Source: Mycolicibacterium sp. TY81
GTDB taxonomy: Bacteria; Actinomycetota; Actinomycetes; Mycobacteriales; Mycobacteriaceae
Length of the DNA stretch: 64,000 nucleotides
Direction: 5' to 3'
NCBI RefSeq assembly: GCF_018326285.1
Contig: NZ_AP023362.1
Span: 3,162,001-3,226,000, forward strand
Shown: positions 18,291 through 26,218 of the stretch, in pieces
How positions within the stretch are numbered: position 1 is the stretch's first letter
How the letters are laid out: every line of letters begins with the position of its first letter
Program-made: the position numbers and the translations under genes
The notes under the pieces: generated by a model
What the model was told of the DNA's origin: nothing
Seen by the model: the letters and a program-made list of their open reading frames with translations, nothing else
Database searches by the model: none

Positions 18291-19187
18291 ATGAACCTGC
18301 AGCAGCTCCATTACGTGGTCGCACTGGCCGAGGCGAAGAGCTTCACCAAGGCGGCCGAGACCTCGTTCGTCGTGCAGTCGGCGCTCAGCCAGCAGGTACG
18401 GAAGTTCGAGGAAGAGCTCGGCGTGACGCTCTTCGAGCGCACCACCCGGGCCGTCTCGCTCACCCCGGCAGGTGAGGCGCTCCTGCCGCTGGTGCACCAG
18501 GTGGTGGCCGGCATCGACCAACTCAAGATCGACGCCCAGGCCCTCAGTGGGACGGTGACCGGACGCCTGACCGTCGGGATGATGGAGGTGCCGTCCGAAA
18601 GTCTTGATGTCGCAACGCTGATGGCGACGTTCCACTCCCGCTACCCGGACGTGAGCGTGACCCTGCGCAGCGGTGGCAGCGACATCCTGCTGACGGCGAC
18701 CCGCGACCGCAAGCTCGATGCCGCCATTGTCGGCTCCAATGTCTCCCCGGCCAGCGACCAGCTGGATTTCACCCACTTGTTCACCGAGTCGTTGATCGCG
18801 GTCATGCCGCGCGACCACCCGCTGACCAGACGACGGACGGTGTCGCTGACCGAACTCGCGGCGTTGCCGTTCATCGACTTTCCGCTCGGCTACGGCCTTC
18901 GACACGAAACCGACCGCGGCTTCGCCCGCGTACCGCGACGGGTGGCCTTCGAGGTCACCCGAGTCGACGAGGTCGTGCACTTCGTGCGGCAGAACCTCGG
19001 GGTGGCGCTGCTGCCGGAATCGGTTGCACGAACCCGCGCCGACAGCGACAGCACCCTGGCGCTCCGCCCTGTCACCGGTGTCCAGATGCACCGCCAGGTT
19101 CATCTGGTGGCCCCTCGTCCCCACCTGCGTTCGGCGGCCTGCCAGGCGTTCATCGCCTGTGTCCATGACCACCTGGCGACACCCTAG
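18291..19187 (+). CDS. LysR-family transcriptional regulator
   Basis: A 298-residue regulator. The N-terminal helix-turn-helix (MNLQQLHYVVALAEAKSFTK to TSFVVQSALSQQVRKFEEEL) is followed by the typical two-lobed effector domain. It is divergent from the DUF3604-importer operon and its stop overlaps by four bases the end of the convergent M20 gene of the second importer operon. It sits between the two importers and is the only regulator there, so it may control both. Confidence 0.9.
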   Translation: MNLQQLHYVVALAEAKSFTKAAETSFVVQSALSQQVRKFEEELGVTLFERTTRAVSLTPAGEALLPLVHQVVAGIDQLKIDAQALSGTVTGRLTVGMMEVPSESLDVATLMATFHSRYPDVSVTLRSGGSDILLTATRDRKLDAAIVGSNVSPASDQLDFTHLFTESLIAVMPRDHPLTRRRTVSLTELAALPFIDFPLGYGLRHETDRGFARVPRRVAFEVTRVDEVVHFVRQNLGVALLPESVARTRADSDSTLALRPVTGVQMHRQVHLVAPRPHLRSAACQAFIACVHDHLATP

Positions 19188-20413
19188 GTAGGGCCGGCGG
19201 CCGAAAAATACTCCCGCACAGCAGCTTCGAGGACCTGCACGGCGGTGGCCATTCTGTCGATGCTGATGCTCTCGTCGTACACGGCCCACCCGTCGTCACC
19301 GGGGCCGAACGTGACGGCCGGAATGCCGACGTGACGGAAGCGGATGGTGTCGTTGAACGCCGGCTTTGTGTAGGTGCGGACGTCCTCACCCGTGACACCG
19401 CGGTAGGCGCTCTGGATCGCGGCGACAAGAGGATCGCCGGCCGGCAGCGGGACGGTGCCCGCGACGAACGTCGGGCCGGGCGCGAACTCGACGTCGACCT
19501 CGATGCCTTCGAGCCGGGCCGCGGTCAGGCGGCGGTGAAACTCCTCGAGCAGCCGGCCGGCGACGACATCCGGGCCGATGTTGACGGCCGCAACGCGCGC
19601 GCTCGCCTCCAACGGCGTGAATTGCGCCATGCCGGTCTCCCCTGCTTGCAGACCCACCACCGAAACCGGCCAATCGCCAACAGGATCGGCGGCAATGTCC
19701 GTCAGGAACTCGGCGAGGAACAGCGCCGGATTGACACCGGTATCGGGCCGCCAGATATGACTGGGCCGCCCGCGGGCAGTGATGTCCAGCAGTGCGTGAC
19801 CGGTCTGCGCGACGGCAAGGGCGATACCGCTGTGGCCATTGTCGGTCCACGCGGTCGGTTCGACCGTGATGGAGGCGTCCGGACGCAAACCGTGTTCGCC
19901 GACCAGGTACTTGGATCCTTCGATGCCGTTGCGTTCCTCGTCGACGGTCAGGACGACCAGCAGGGTCCCGTACTCCGGCGGATCGTCGACGATGCGCTTG
20001 GCGGCGGTCAAGAGCGCCGCGAGGTTCGCGCGCGTGTCCGAGGTGCCGCGAGCGTAGATCCGGCCGTCCAATTCGACTGCCGAATAAGGGTTTCCGGCGC
20101 ATACACGCCAGCGGCTCGGCGGGCCGGACGGGTAGGTGTCGAGATGATCGTTGAGCATGAGGGACGGACCGGCGCCGAAGCGCTTCGTCGCCACCACATT
20201 CGGCCGCTGCGGGGTGCGGCCCACCAACTCGACGGTGAAGCCCCACTCGCGCAACAGGTCACCCACCGGCCGGGCGATGCGTTCCTCCTCCGGCGGGCGA
20301 CTCGGGCCGTCGAGGCTGTTCTCACACCACGGCTGGCCGGCAGCCACCAGACGAGTGGTGAGTTCGACGAGTTCGCGCCGGTCTACGGTGGAGTCGACGG
20401 CAGCGCGGGTCAT
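19184..20413 (-). CDS. M20-family metallopeptidase/deacylase, atypical metal site
   Basis: A 409-residue ArgE/DapE/CPG2-like protein that would cleave an amide bond of an N-acyl amino acid or similar compound. Seen: NDHLDT (His90, Asp92), ARGTSDTRAN (Asp126, normally GRGxxDMKG), TVDEE (Glu159/Glu160) and the dimer-domain His (PSHIWRPDTG). Near the C-terminus the usual metal His in the GPG...H.xxE region is not visible: GPGDDGWAVYDESISIDRM has Val/Tyr there. The active site may therefore be altered. It is the last gene of a five-gene operon in which every neighbour overlaps by four bases. Confidence 0.8.
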   Translation of the reverse strand: MTRAAVDSTVDRRELVELTTRLVAAGQPWCENSLDGPSRPPEEERIARPVGDLLREWGFTVELVGRTPQRPNVVATKRFGAGPSLMLNDHLDTYPSGPPSRWRVCAGNPYSAVELDGRIYARGTSDTRANLAALLTAAKRIVDDPPEYGTLLVVLTVDEERNGIEGSKYLVGEHGLRPDASITVEPTAWTDNGHSGIALAVAQTGHALLDITARGRPSHIWRPDTGVNPALFLAEFLTDIAADPVGDWPVSVVGLQAGETGMAQFTPLEASARVAAVNIGPDVVAGRLLEEFHRRLTAARLEGIEVDVEFAPGPTFVAGTVPLPAGDPLVAAIQSAYRGVTGEDVRTYTKPAFNDTIRFRHVGIPAVTFGPGDDGWAVYDESISIDRMATAVQVLEAAVREYFSAAGPT

Positions 20414-21366
20414 GCGCGAACCTCGCTGTCGATCAACGCCCGCAGCCCGTCGTTGTCCCGGCCCTGTGCCAGCCCGAGTGTCACCAACAGGCGCGCGCGG
20501 TGTGGCGAAATGCCGGCGGCCAACTGCGCGCCGTGTTGAACGAGGCCGGCCACGCCACCGGGGTATCCGTACACCGGAGCGACGCGACCGTCCGCGGCGC
20601 GCGTGGTGAGTACGACAAAGCTGCCGCCGTCGATGAGTTCCTCCACTGCCGCAGCCTGTTTCGGAGGCAGATTGCCGGCGCCGTTTGCCGCCACCACGAC
20701 CGCCTGTTGCCCGCCCCCGGCCGCGCGCAGTACCGCGCCGTCATCACCCAACGCAGCCAGCACAACCGGCACCGGCCGAATCGGACCGGTTGGATCACCA
20801 TGCCCCTTGCGCCGCTCCTGCGCCCGATGCCATTGGACCTGGCCGCGAACCACATAACCGATGGGCCCTCGCCCCGGCGCATCGAAGGCGTCGCGCACGA
20901 CCCCCGAAACCTTCACGGCCTCACGACCGTCGAAGATCTTGCCGGCGAACACGACCACCGGATCGATGTCCGCTCCAGACGACGCCACCGCGAGCGCGTC
21001 CGCGAGGTTGGCGCGGCCGTCGCTGTCATGGCGGGTGCCGAGGATCATCGAACCGGTGACCACGACCGGCACCGACCAGTTCTCCCGGTAGGCCAGCCAG
21101 GCCGCCACCTCCTCGATGGAGTCCGTGCCCGTCGTCACGACGATGCCGTCGGCTCCGTCGGCGACCAGTTCGCGGGCCCGGACCACCAGGCGTTCCAGCA
21201 GGTCGAAGTCGACCTCTGAGCCACCGACTAACGCGAGGCTCTCCGCACCGGCAAACCCGGCAACCGTTTCCGCGAGCTCCTGGGCTCCGGTGACGGGCAC
21301 CGCGCCCTGCGCGGTCTGGTGCATGGAGATGGTGCCGCCCAAACCGATCAGGTATGCCCCACTCAT
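20410..21366 (-). CDS. Asparaginase-like amidohydrolase
   Basis: A 318-residue type I/II asparaginase-fold protein. The two threonine motifs are present: LGGTIS (Thr12) and TTGTDSIEE (Thr81-Asp82). The third motif is VVVTGSM, followed by SDGRANLADAL. No signal peptide is visible, so it is cytoplasmic. Family members hydrolyse Asn, Gln or other amides. Being co-translated with an importer and an M20 enzyme, it more likely opens an amide of the imported compound than serves general asparagine use. That is inference. Confidence 0.82.
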   Translation of the reverse strand: MSGAYLIGLGGTISMHQTAQGAVPVTGAQELAETVAGFAGAESLALVGGSEVDFDLLERLVVRARELVADGADGIVVTTGTDSIEEVAAWLAYRENWSVPVVVTGSMILGTRHDSDGRANLADALAVASSGADIDPVVVFAGKIFDGREAVKVSGVVRDAFDAPGRGPIGYVVRGQVQWHRAQERRKGHGDPTGPIRPVPVVLAALGDDGAVLRAAGGGQQAVVVAANGAGNLPPKQAAAVEELIDGGSFVVLTTRAADGRVAPVYGYPGGVAGLVQHGAQLAAGISPHRARLLVTLGLAQGRDNDGLRALIDSEVRA

Positions 21367-22334
21367 GAATTGCTCTCCGTCACAAACGATCCGGCGATGA
21401 TGTTCTGGTAGTCGGGGATGCGCTGGTCGGCGGGAATGCGACCGATGCTCTCCGCCCAGCGAGCGCGGTCGGCGAGGTCACCGGCGAGTTCCGGCCCGAG
21501 GTGCGTCTGGTACCTGAACTCCGACGTGACCTGGCTGATCAGGTTGTTGTCCAGCCCTGTTGCTTTCGCGACCGCGGCCAGGGCGGCCGGGTCCTTGCCG
21601 GACAGCGGACCATCGGCATTGCGGATCGCCCCGACGAACTTTCCGACCGCCTGCTTCTTCGAGTCGAGAACGTTCTGGTTGGCCAGGTAGAGGCTGTGCT
21701 GGTTGTACTTCTGCCGGCCCTGCAGCTCGATCGCGTCGCTACCCAGTGCCGCAACCGCTTTCGCCAGTGCCGGCTGGAAGACGGCGATCGCGTCGACGTT
21801 GTGATTGGTGATCGCGGTGACGATCTCCGCCGGCCCGGTCTGGACCAGGTCCGCCTTCACGTTCGCTTCGGTCAGGAAGCGGCTTGCGAAGTAATGGGCG
21901 CTGCTGCCCAGAGGCACCGCGATCTTGCGGCCGGCCAAGTCGGCGATCAAGTTGATCCCGGCTGACCGCCGCGCGACGAATCGGCCCTCCGGCCAGATGG
22001 CGCCGTCTGCGAAGACCCGGAGATTCGGATTCTTCAGTGCCGCAGCGGATGTGGGGACATCGCCGCCATTGGCGACGTCCACGGCGCCGCCCGCCAGCGC
22101 CTCGAGCGCCGCGGCGCCCGTCGGGAACGGGACGATCTTGACGTTGACGCCATGCTGTTTGAAGTATCCGAGGTCATTGGCGACGGGCACCTGGGCCCAC
22201 GATGGGTCGACCACCCACGCCAGGGTGAGCGAGTCCGACGCGCTGTCCTTGCCGCCCGAACTGCTGCAGCCGACGGCCCCCAGAACCGCGAGTGCGGCAA
22301 CGAATATCGCGGCGATCTTCCGATGTTTGGTCAT
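21363..22334 (-). CDS. ABC importer substrate-binding lipoprotein, transporter 2
   Basis: A 323-residue NMT1/SsuA-type binding protein. The start ATG 22334 overlaps the ATPase stop (ATGA). The signal peptide ends in LGAVGC (Cys about residue 23). Family features are VVDPSWAQVPVANDLGYFKQ, then GAVDVANGGDVPTS and GRKIAVPLGSSAHYF. It shows little similarity by eye to the binding protein of transporter 1, so the two importers probably take different ligands. Confidence 0.87.
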   Translation of the reverse strand: MTKHRKIAAIFVAALAVLGAVGCSSSGGKDSASDSLTLAWVVDPSWAQVPVANDLGYFKQHGVNVKIVPFPTGAAALEALAGGAVDVANGGDVPTSAAALKNPNLRVFADGAIWPEGRFVARRSAGINLIADLAGRKIAVPLGSSAHYFASRFLTEANVKADLVQTGPAEIVTAITNHNVDAIAVFQPALAKAVAALGSDAIELQGRQKYNQHSLYLANQNVLDSKKQAVGKFVGAIRNADGPLSGKDPAALAAVAKATGLDNNLISQVTSEFRYQTHLGPELAGDLADRARWAESIGRIPADQRIPDYQNIIAGSFVTESNS

Positions 22335-23119
22335 GCATTGTCTCCCGAGGTGAGGGCCGGTTGCTGTCCGTGCAGCAGGTCGTGCAGTCGACGGCGCAGT
22401 GCCGCGTAATCGTCGAATTCGCCGAGGCGGCTCGCGGGCCGGGGCCGCGGCAGCGGGTTGCTCAGGTGGTCGGCAATGGCGCCGGTGTGGTCCATCACGA
22501 CGATCGAGGACGCGATACGGATTGCCTCGTCGACATCGTGCGTGACGAAGACGACGGTCGGCCGGTTGCGCTCCCACAGTTCGACCACCAGATCTTGCAT
22601 CTGCTGGCGGGTCAAAGCATCCAGTGCACCGAATGGTTCGTCCATCAACAACACTCGCGGGCTGTTCGCCAGAGCGCGGGCGATACCGACGCGCTGCCGC
22701 ATCCCACCCGACAGCTCGTGAGGATGCTTGCGCACGACGTCCCGTGCCAGGCCGACCGCATTGATCAACTCGGCGATCCGGTCGCGCCGCTGCGCTCGGG
22801 GCACCTTCGCCGCGCGTAGTGCGAAGCCGATGTTGCTCCCGACTGACGCCCACGGGAACAGCACGTCGCGCTGGAACACGGCGCCCCGCTCGTGTCCGGC
22901 CCCGGTCACCGGCTTGCCCCCGAAGGTCACCGAACCCGTTGTCGGCCGGACGAATCCGGCGACGACGTTCAGCAGCGTCGACTTGCCGCAGCCCGACGGC
23001 CCGAGGATCGCCAGGAAGGCTCCGGACTCGATGGTGAGGTCGAGGCCGTCGACGACGGGACGGCCCGCTCCCGGGTACCGCACTGTCAGCGAATCGACGG
23101 CGATGTCGCCGGCGGTCAC
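22331..23119 (-). CDS. ABC importer ATPase, NitT/TauT type, transporter 2
   Basis: A 262-residue ATPase with Walker A (GPSGCGKST), Q-loop (VFQRDVLFPW), signature (LSGGMRQRVGIARAL), Walker B (VLLMDEPFGALDALT) and the switch His (VFVTHDVDEA). The FGALD subfamily mark matches transporter 1. It overlaps by four bases both the permease gene upstream and the binding-protein gene downstream. Confidence 0.92.
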   Translation of the reverse strand: MTAGDIAVDSLTVRYPGAGRPVVDGLDLTIESGAFLAILGPSGCGKSTLLNVVAGFVRPTTGSVTFGGKPVTGAGHERGAVFQRDVLFPWASVGSNIGFALRAAKVPRAQRRDRIAELINAVGLARDVVRKHPHELSGGMRQRVGIARALANSPRVLLMDEPFGALDALTRQQMQDLVVELWERNRPTVVFVTHDVDEAIRIASSIVVMDHTGAIADHLSNPLPRPRPASRLGEFDDYAALRRRLHDLLHGQQPALTSGDNA

Positions 23120-23994
23120 GATTGTTCCTTCGCCCAGCGCACGGTGTGACGCGTGGCCTGGTGGAACAGCTGGTCGGCGAGGGCGCCGACGATGCCCAGC
23201 GCAGCAAGACAGACGAACAACCGGTCGGGTTGACTGAACAGGCGCGCCTGGTCGAGGCGGAAGCCGAGCCCTTCGGTGACACCGGACTGCTCGGATGCCA
23301 CGATCAGGATGAGGGATGTCGCGATCCCCTGGCGCAGGCCGGTGAGCACCGATGGCAGGGCGCCCGGCAGGACGACGTTGGTGAACGTCAACAACTTTGA
23401 CGCGCCCAGCGATGCGGCCACCCGCAGATGGTCGTCGCGCGTCGCGGCAATACCGGCGTGCGTGTTGACCCAGACCGGGAAGAAGACGCCGAGGCTGGTG
23501 AGGAACAGCTTGGATTCTTCACCGATGCCGAACCACAGGATCGCCAACGGCACCAGCGCAATGGCCGGGATGGGCCGAACGATCTGGATGGTGGGTTCCA
23601 ACAGGCCGCGGGCAATGCGTGAGCGGCCGGTGAGGGTGCCCACCACGATGGCGATCAGAGATCCGACGACGAACCCTTGGAGTGCCCGTCGGAAGCTCGC
23701 GGCAGAATCGGCGAACAGCGTTCCGTCGCCGTACATCTCACGCGCGGCGTGCACAACCTGTGTGGGCGCGGGCAGGAGCCGGGCGGAGAAGAGTTCGAAG
23801 CGCACCGCGGCGTCCCAGCCGACGATGACAACGACGAGACTCAGGATTGGCAGGGCGGTCAACAGCGCCACCCGGTTGAGCTCACCGCTACCGCGTCGGC
23901 GCCGCGGCGCTCCGGCCGTACTGCTCGGTCGAACTGTTGTGGGCACGCCGCTCGAGCTGAGCGCGCCAGAACCGCGTGCGGGTGCCGATACCAT
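23116..23994 (-). CDS. ABC importer permease, NitT/TauT type, transporter 2
   Basis: About 292 residues. An Arg/Ser/Pro-rich cytoplasmic N-terminus of about 40 residues precedes six helices and the coupling loop (VAASLGASKLLTFTNVVLPG, followed by ALPSVLTGLRQGI). I start at ATG 23994, preceded by AGGGAAG at a good distance; a TTG 36 bases further upstream is less likely. It is the first gene of the five-gene importer-hydrolase operon, so the promoter should lie in the preceding ~225 bases. Confidence 0.87.
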   Translation of the reverse strand: MVSAPARGSGALSSSGVPTTVRPSSTAGAPRRRRGSGELNRVALLTALPILSLVVVIVGWDAAVRFELFSARLLPAPTQVVHAAREMYGDGTLFADSAASFRRALQGFVVGSLIAIVVGTLTGRSRIARGLLEPTIQIVRPIPAIALVPLAILWFGIGEESKLFLTSLGVFFPVWVNTHAGIAATRDDHLRVAASLGASKLLTFTNVVLPGALPSVLTGLRQGIATSLILIVASEQSGVTEGLGFRLDQARLFSQPDRLFVCLAALGIVGALADQLFHQATRHTVRWAKEQS

Positions 23995-24187
23995 CCATCT
24001 TCCCTTGCAGACCTGCGTGACGGCCCGCAACGTAACACCGGTACAGACGGGGACCCGTGCGCCGACGGCGTGACCGCGGCGTGAGCGCCACGGTTACGTC
24101 ATCGCCTGAATCGGCCCAGACCTGCGCTGATTCGGCAACGGTCGCGCCGTCGGGGCGCGTTTCGATCCTTCTGATCCGATGGTCTGA

Positions 24188-24216
24188 GTTCCGGGCTCCT
24201 GCCCGGCACCGGGAAC
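24188..24216 (-). terminator. Possible hairpin after the Ddn-like gene
   Basis: GTTCC (24188-24192) can pair with GGAAC (24212-24216), and CGGGC with GCCCG inside it, leaving a small bulge. It lies directly after the stop of the deazaflavin reductase gene on the minus strand. Confidence 0.3.
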
Positions 24217-24219
24217 GGT

Positions 24220-24648
24220 CTAGTCGGTGAATTCGATGCGCACGGACACCGGCGCGGTTCCGTAGGACGCGATCTTCGGCCCGGCCGCACCGGACCGCCG
24301 CGCGCGGGCATGCACATCGTCGTCCGGCACGAAGGTCGCGATGCCGGAACGCCAGCGATCTCCTTGCTGGATGCGGACATTCGGATTGGCTTCGATGTTG
24401 GCACCCCAGCCCGACAACGTGCCGTGCCCACAGATGACCCATGCCCCGGTTTCGTCGAAGATCGGCGAAACCGGGACCCGTCGCAGCTGCCCGGTCTTGC
24501 GGCCGAGGGTTTCCAATTCGCTTACCTGCGTTGGGCGGACGGCGCCGAGTCGAGCCAGACCCCGCACCGTCGGATTGAGCAGGTAACGCCCGACCGCGCG
24601 GAACACCCGGAACTGTCGTTGTTCGGCGCGGGTATGCGCTGTTCCCAC
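24220..24648 (-). CDS. Deazaflavin (F420)-dependent nitroreductase-family protein
   Basis: A 142-residue protein of the Ddn/DUF385 split beta-barrel family, common in mycobacteria. It carries the usual LETLGRKTGQLRRVPVSP motif that binds the F420 tail, and a conserved C-terminal strand (RWRSGIATFVPDDD). Members reduce quinones, enones or nitro compounds with F420H2. The start is GTG 24648 with an ideal AAGGAGG eight bases upstream. A palindrome of TetR-operator type lies about 50 bases upstream, so expression may be repressor-controlled. Confidence 0.85.
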   Translation of the reverse strand: MGTAHTRAEQRQFRVFRAVGRYLLNPTVRGLARLGAVRPTQVSELETLGRKTGQLRRVPVSPIFDETGAWVICGHGTLSGWGANIEANPNVRIQQGDRWRSGIATFVPDDDVHARARRSGAAGPKIASYGTAPVSVRIEFTD

Positions 24649-24696
24649 GAAGCTTCCTCCTTGCCGGCCATGGCATTGGCCCGATACGCTGAATAT

Positions 24697-24706
24697 ACCG
24701 ATCGGT
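24697..24706. promoter_or_regulatory. TetR-type operator core ACCGATCGGT
   Basis: A perfect 10-bp palindrome flanked by TAT and CTA, so the whole reads close to the common actinobacterial TetR operator shape. It overlaps a TATATT hexamer that could be the -10 of the minus-strand reductase gene. No TetR gene is adjacent. A second perfect palindrome, TTGCCGGCAA, follows at 24711-24720. Confidence 0.5.
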
Positions 24707-24725
24707 CTACTTGCCGGCAAGGGTT

Positions 24726-26066
24726 TCACAAGCCCGGCATGAACTCGGCAAGCGCCAGGATGCTGAGTACTACCAACGCGAGACCGATCAGCCCGCCCGC
24801 GGGAATCATGATGCTGCACACCATGATCCAGACAGCGATCCGCGGCCATTCGAAAGGCTGGTTGCCGACGACACCACCGAGCCGGGTCCGCAGCAGGTGG
24901 TACGACGCCCACACGGCCGTTCCCGCCGCCGCCACCGCGATGATCCGCAGCCCGACCGGCGTCGCCGCCATCGCAATACCGGCCGCAATCACCGCGGCCA
25001 CGATTCGACCCCACACCACTGCCACGCCGGCACGGTCATGGGTGCACGGCTGACTGCGATCAGGCTCACCGCGGTACCGGGGAAGCCGGCCATCGATACC
25101 CGACAACCGCCACAGCCAGCGGGTCCAGACCGTACGCAAACCGAGGTCTTCGGCAGCACGCCGGACGTCGGCGGCCGACTCGGCCAACAGCTGCCGGGAT
25201 CGGGCGCTGCGCCAGTAGGCGGCCTTGAAAACGCGCCGCGGAATCCCGAACTGACGGGCGAACGACCGTGGCGGTGTGATCATCTCGCCGATCAGCCAGC
25301 GCAGATAGATCGGAAATGCCAAGGCGTAGCACAGCCGCCGCAGCCGTCCGACTGTCACGATCCGTTGTGCCAGATAGTGGTTGGCGAACGAGATGTGCCT
25401 GGCTTCCTCGGCGAGGTGGATCGACGTGACCTTGTTCAGCAGCGGCGGCACGGCCGTCGAGCCCCGATGCTGCAGCGTCTGCTGGAAGTGCAGCGGCTGC
25501 TCCCCGCACAGCACCCCGATGAAAAGGAAGATGTTGGCGTAGCCGCCGAGGAAGCCGAGAATGGGTCCGAAGAACCGGGACCCGCGGCGCATACCGGGAA
25601 CGTCGGCGCCCGTGCGGTTGACGAACTCCTGGAACATCTGGATGTGGTGGCATTCGTCCGTCAGCTCGTGGAGCAGATACTGGAACACCACCGAGCCGTT
25701 GGGCAACGTGCCGGCGTGGTGGATCACGCCGCGGATCAACATCATCTCGAATTGCAGTGTCACCTTGAGGATGTTCGCGGCGAGCCAGCGGCCCATCGCG
25801 GCTCGCCGCTCGATGGATTGCTGCGCGTACCAATCGGTGGCGGCGAGTGGAGCGATGTCGGAGTCGAGCTGCCAACGCACGTCGTTCGGATCCAGCGCGT
25901 TTTCGGGTGCCTCCCAGTCAATGTCGACGAACGGATCGAAACGCCGGCGAGTGCTCGCCCGGCAGAGCGATGCGGCGATGTCATCGTCGAGTCCTGCCGG
26001 CGTATCGGTGTTCAGGTGTGATCTGGGCGATTCGGCGGCGGCAGTTGCGGTGAAGCCCACAGTCAT
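24726..26066 (-). CDS. AurF-like diiron oxygenase fused to C-terminal membrane helices
   Basis: 446 residues. The N-terminal ~300 residues are an AurF/diiron-oxygenase helical domain. Iron ligands can be assigned to QFEMMLIRG, ELTDECHHIQMF and HLAEEARHISF, the expected Glu and ExxH pairs. AurF-type enzymes oxidise amines or hydroxylate small molecules. From about residue 345 there are four hydrophobic segments (for example WGRIVAAVIAAGIAMAATPV and MIPAGGLIGLALVVLSILAL), so the protein should be membrane-bound, unlike soluble AurF. It is divergent from an APC transporter across 152 bases, in which I see no clear operator. Confidence 0.78.
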   Translation of the reverse strand: MTVGFTATAAAESPRSHLNTDTPAGLDDDIAASLCRASTRRRFDPFVDIDWEAPENALDPNDVRWQLDSDIAPLAATDWYAQQSIERRAAMGRWLAANILKVTLQFEMMLIRGVIHHAGTLPNGSVVFQYLLHELTDECHHIQMFQEFVNRTGADVPGMRRGSRFFGPILGFLGGYANIFLFIGVLCGEQPLHFQQTLQHRGSTAVPPLLNKVTSIHLAEEARHISFANHYLAQRIVTVGRLRRLCYALAFPIYLRWLIGEMITPPRSFARQFGIPRRVFKAAYWRSARSRQLLAESAADVRRAAEDLGLRTVWTRWLWRLSGIDGRLPRYRGEPDRSQPCTHDRAGVAVVWGRIVAAVIAAGIAMAATPVGLRIIAVAAAGTAVWASYHLLRTRLGGVVGNQPFEWPRIAVWIMVCSIMIPAGGLIGLALVVLSILALAEFMPGL

Positions 26067-26218
26067 GGCGTGACCTCCGTTGGTATCGAAGGGATCGGGA
26101 TGCCGACGAGCGTGCTGCCAGGCATTTGCGTGCCGGTGTCAGTCGCGTTGCGGCGTCGGCTCTTCGCGTGGGAAGCGTTGTCCCAGTGCGGGATACGCGG
26201 GCGACACGGCGGTGAAAC

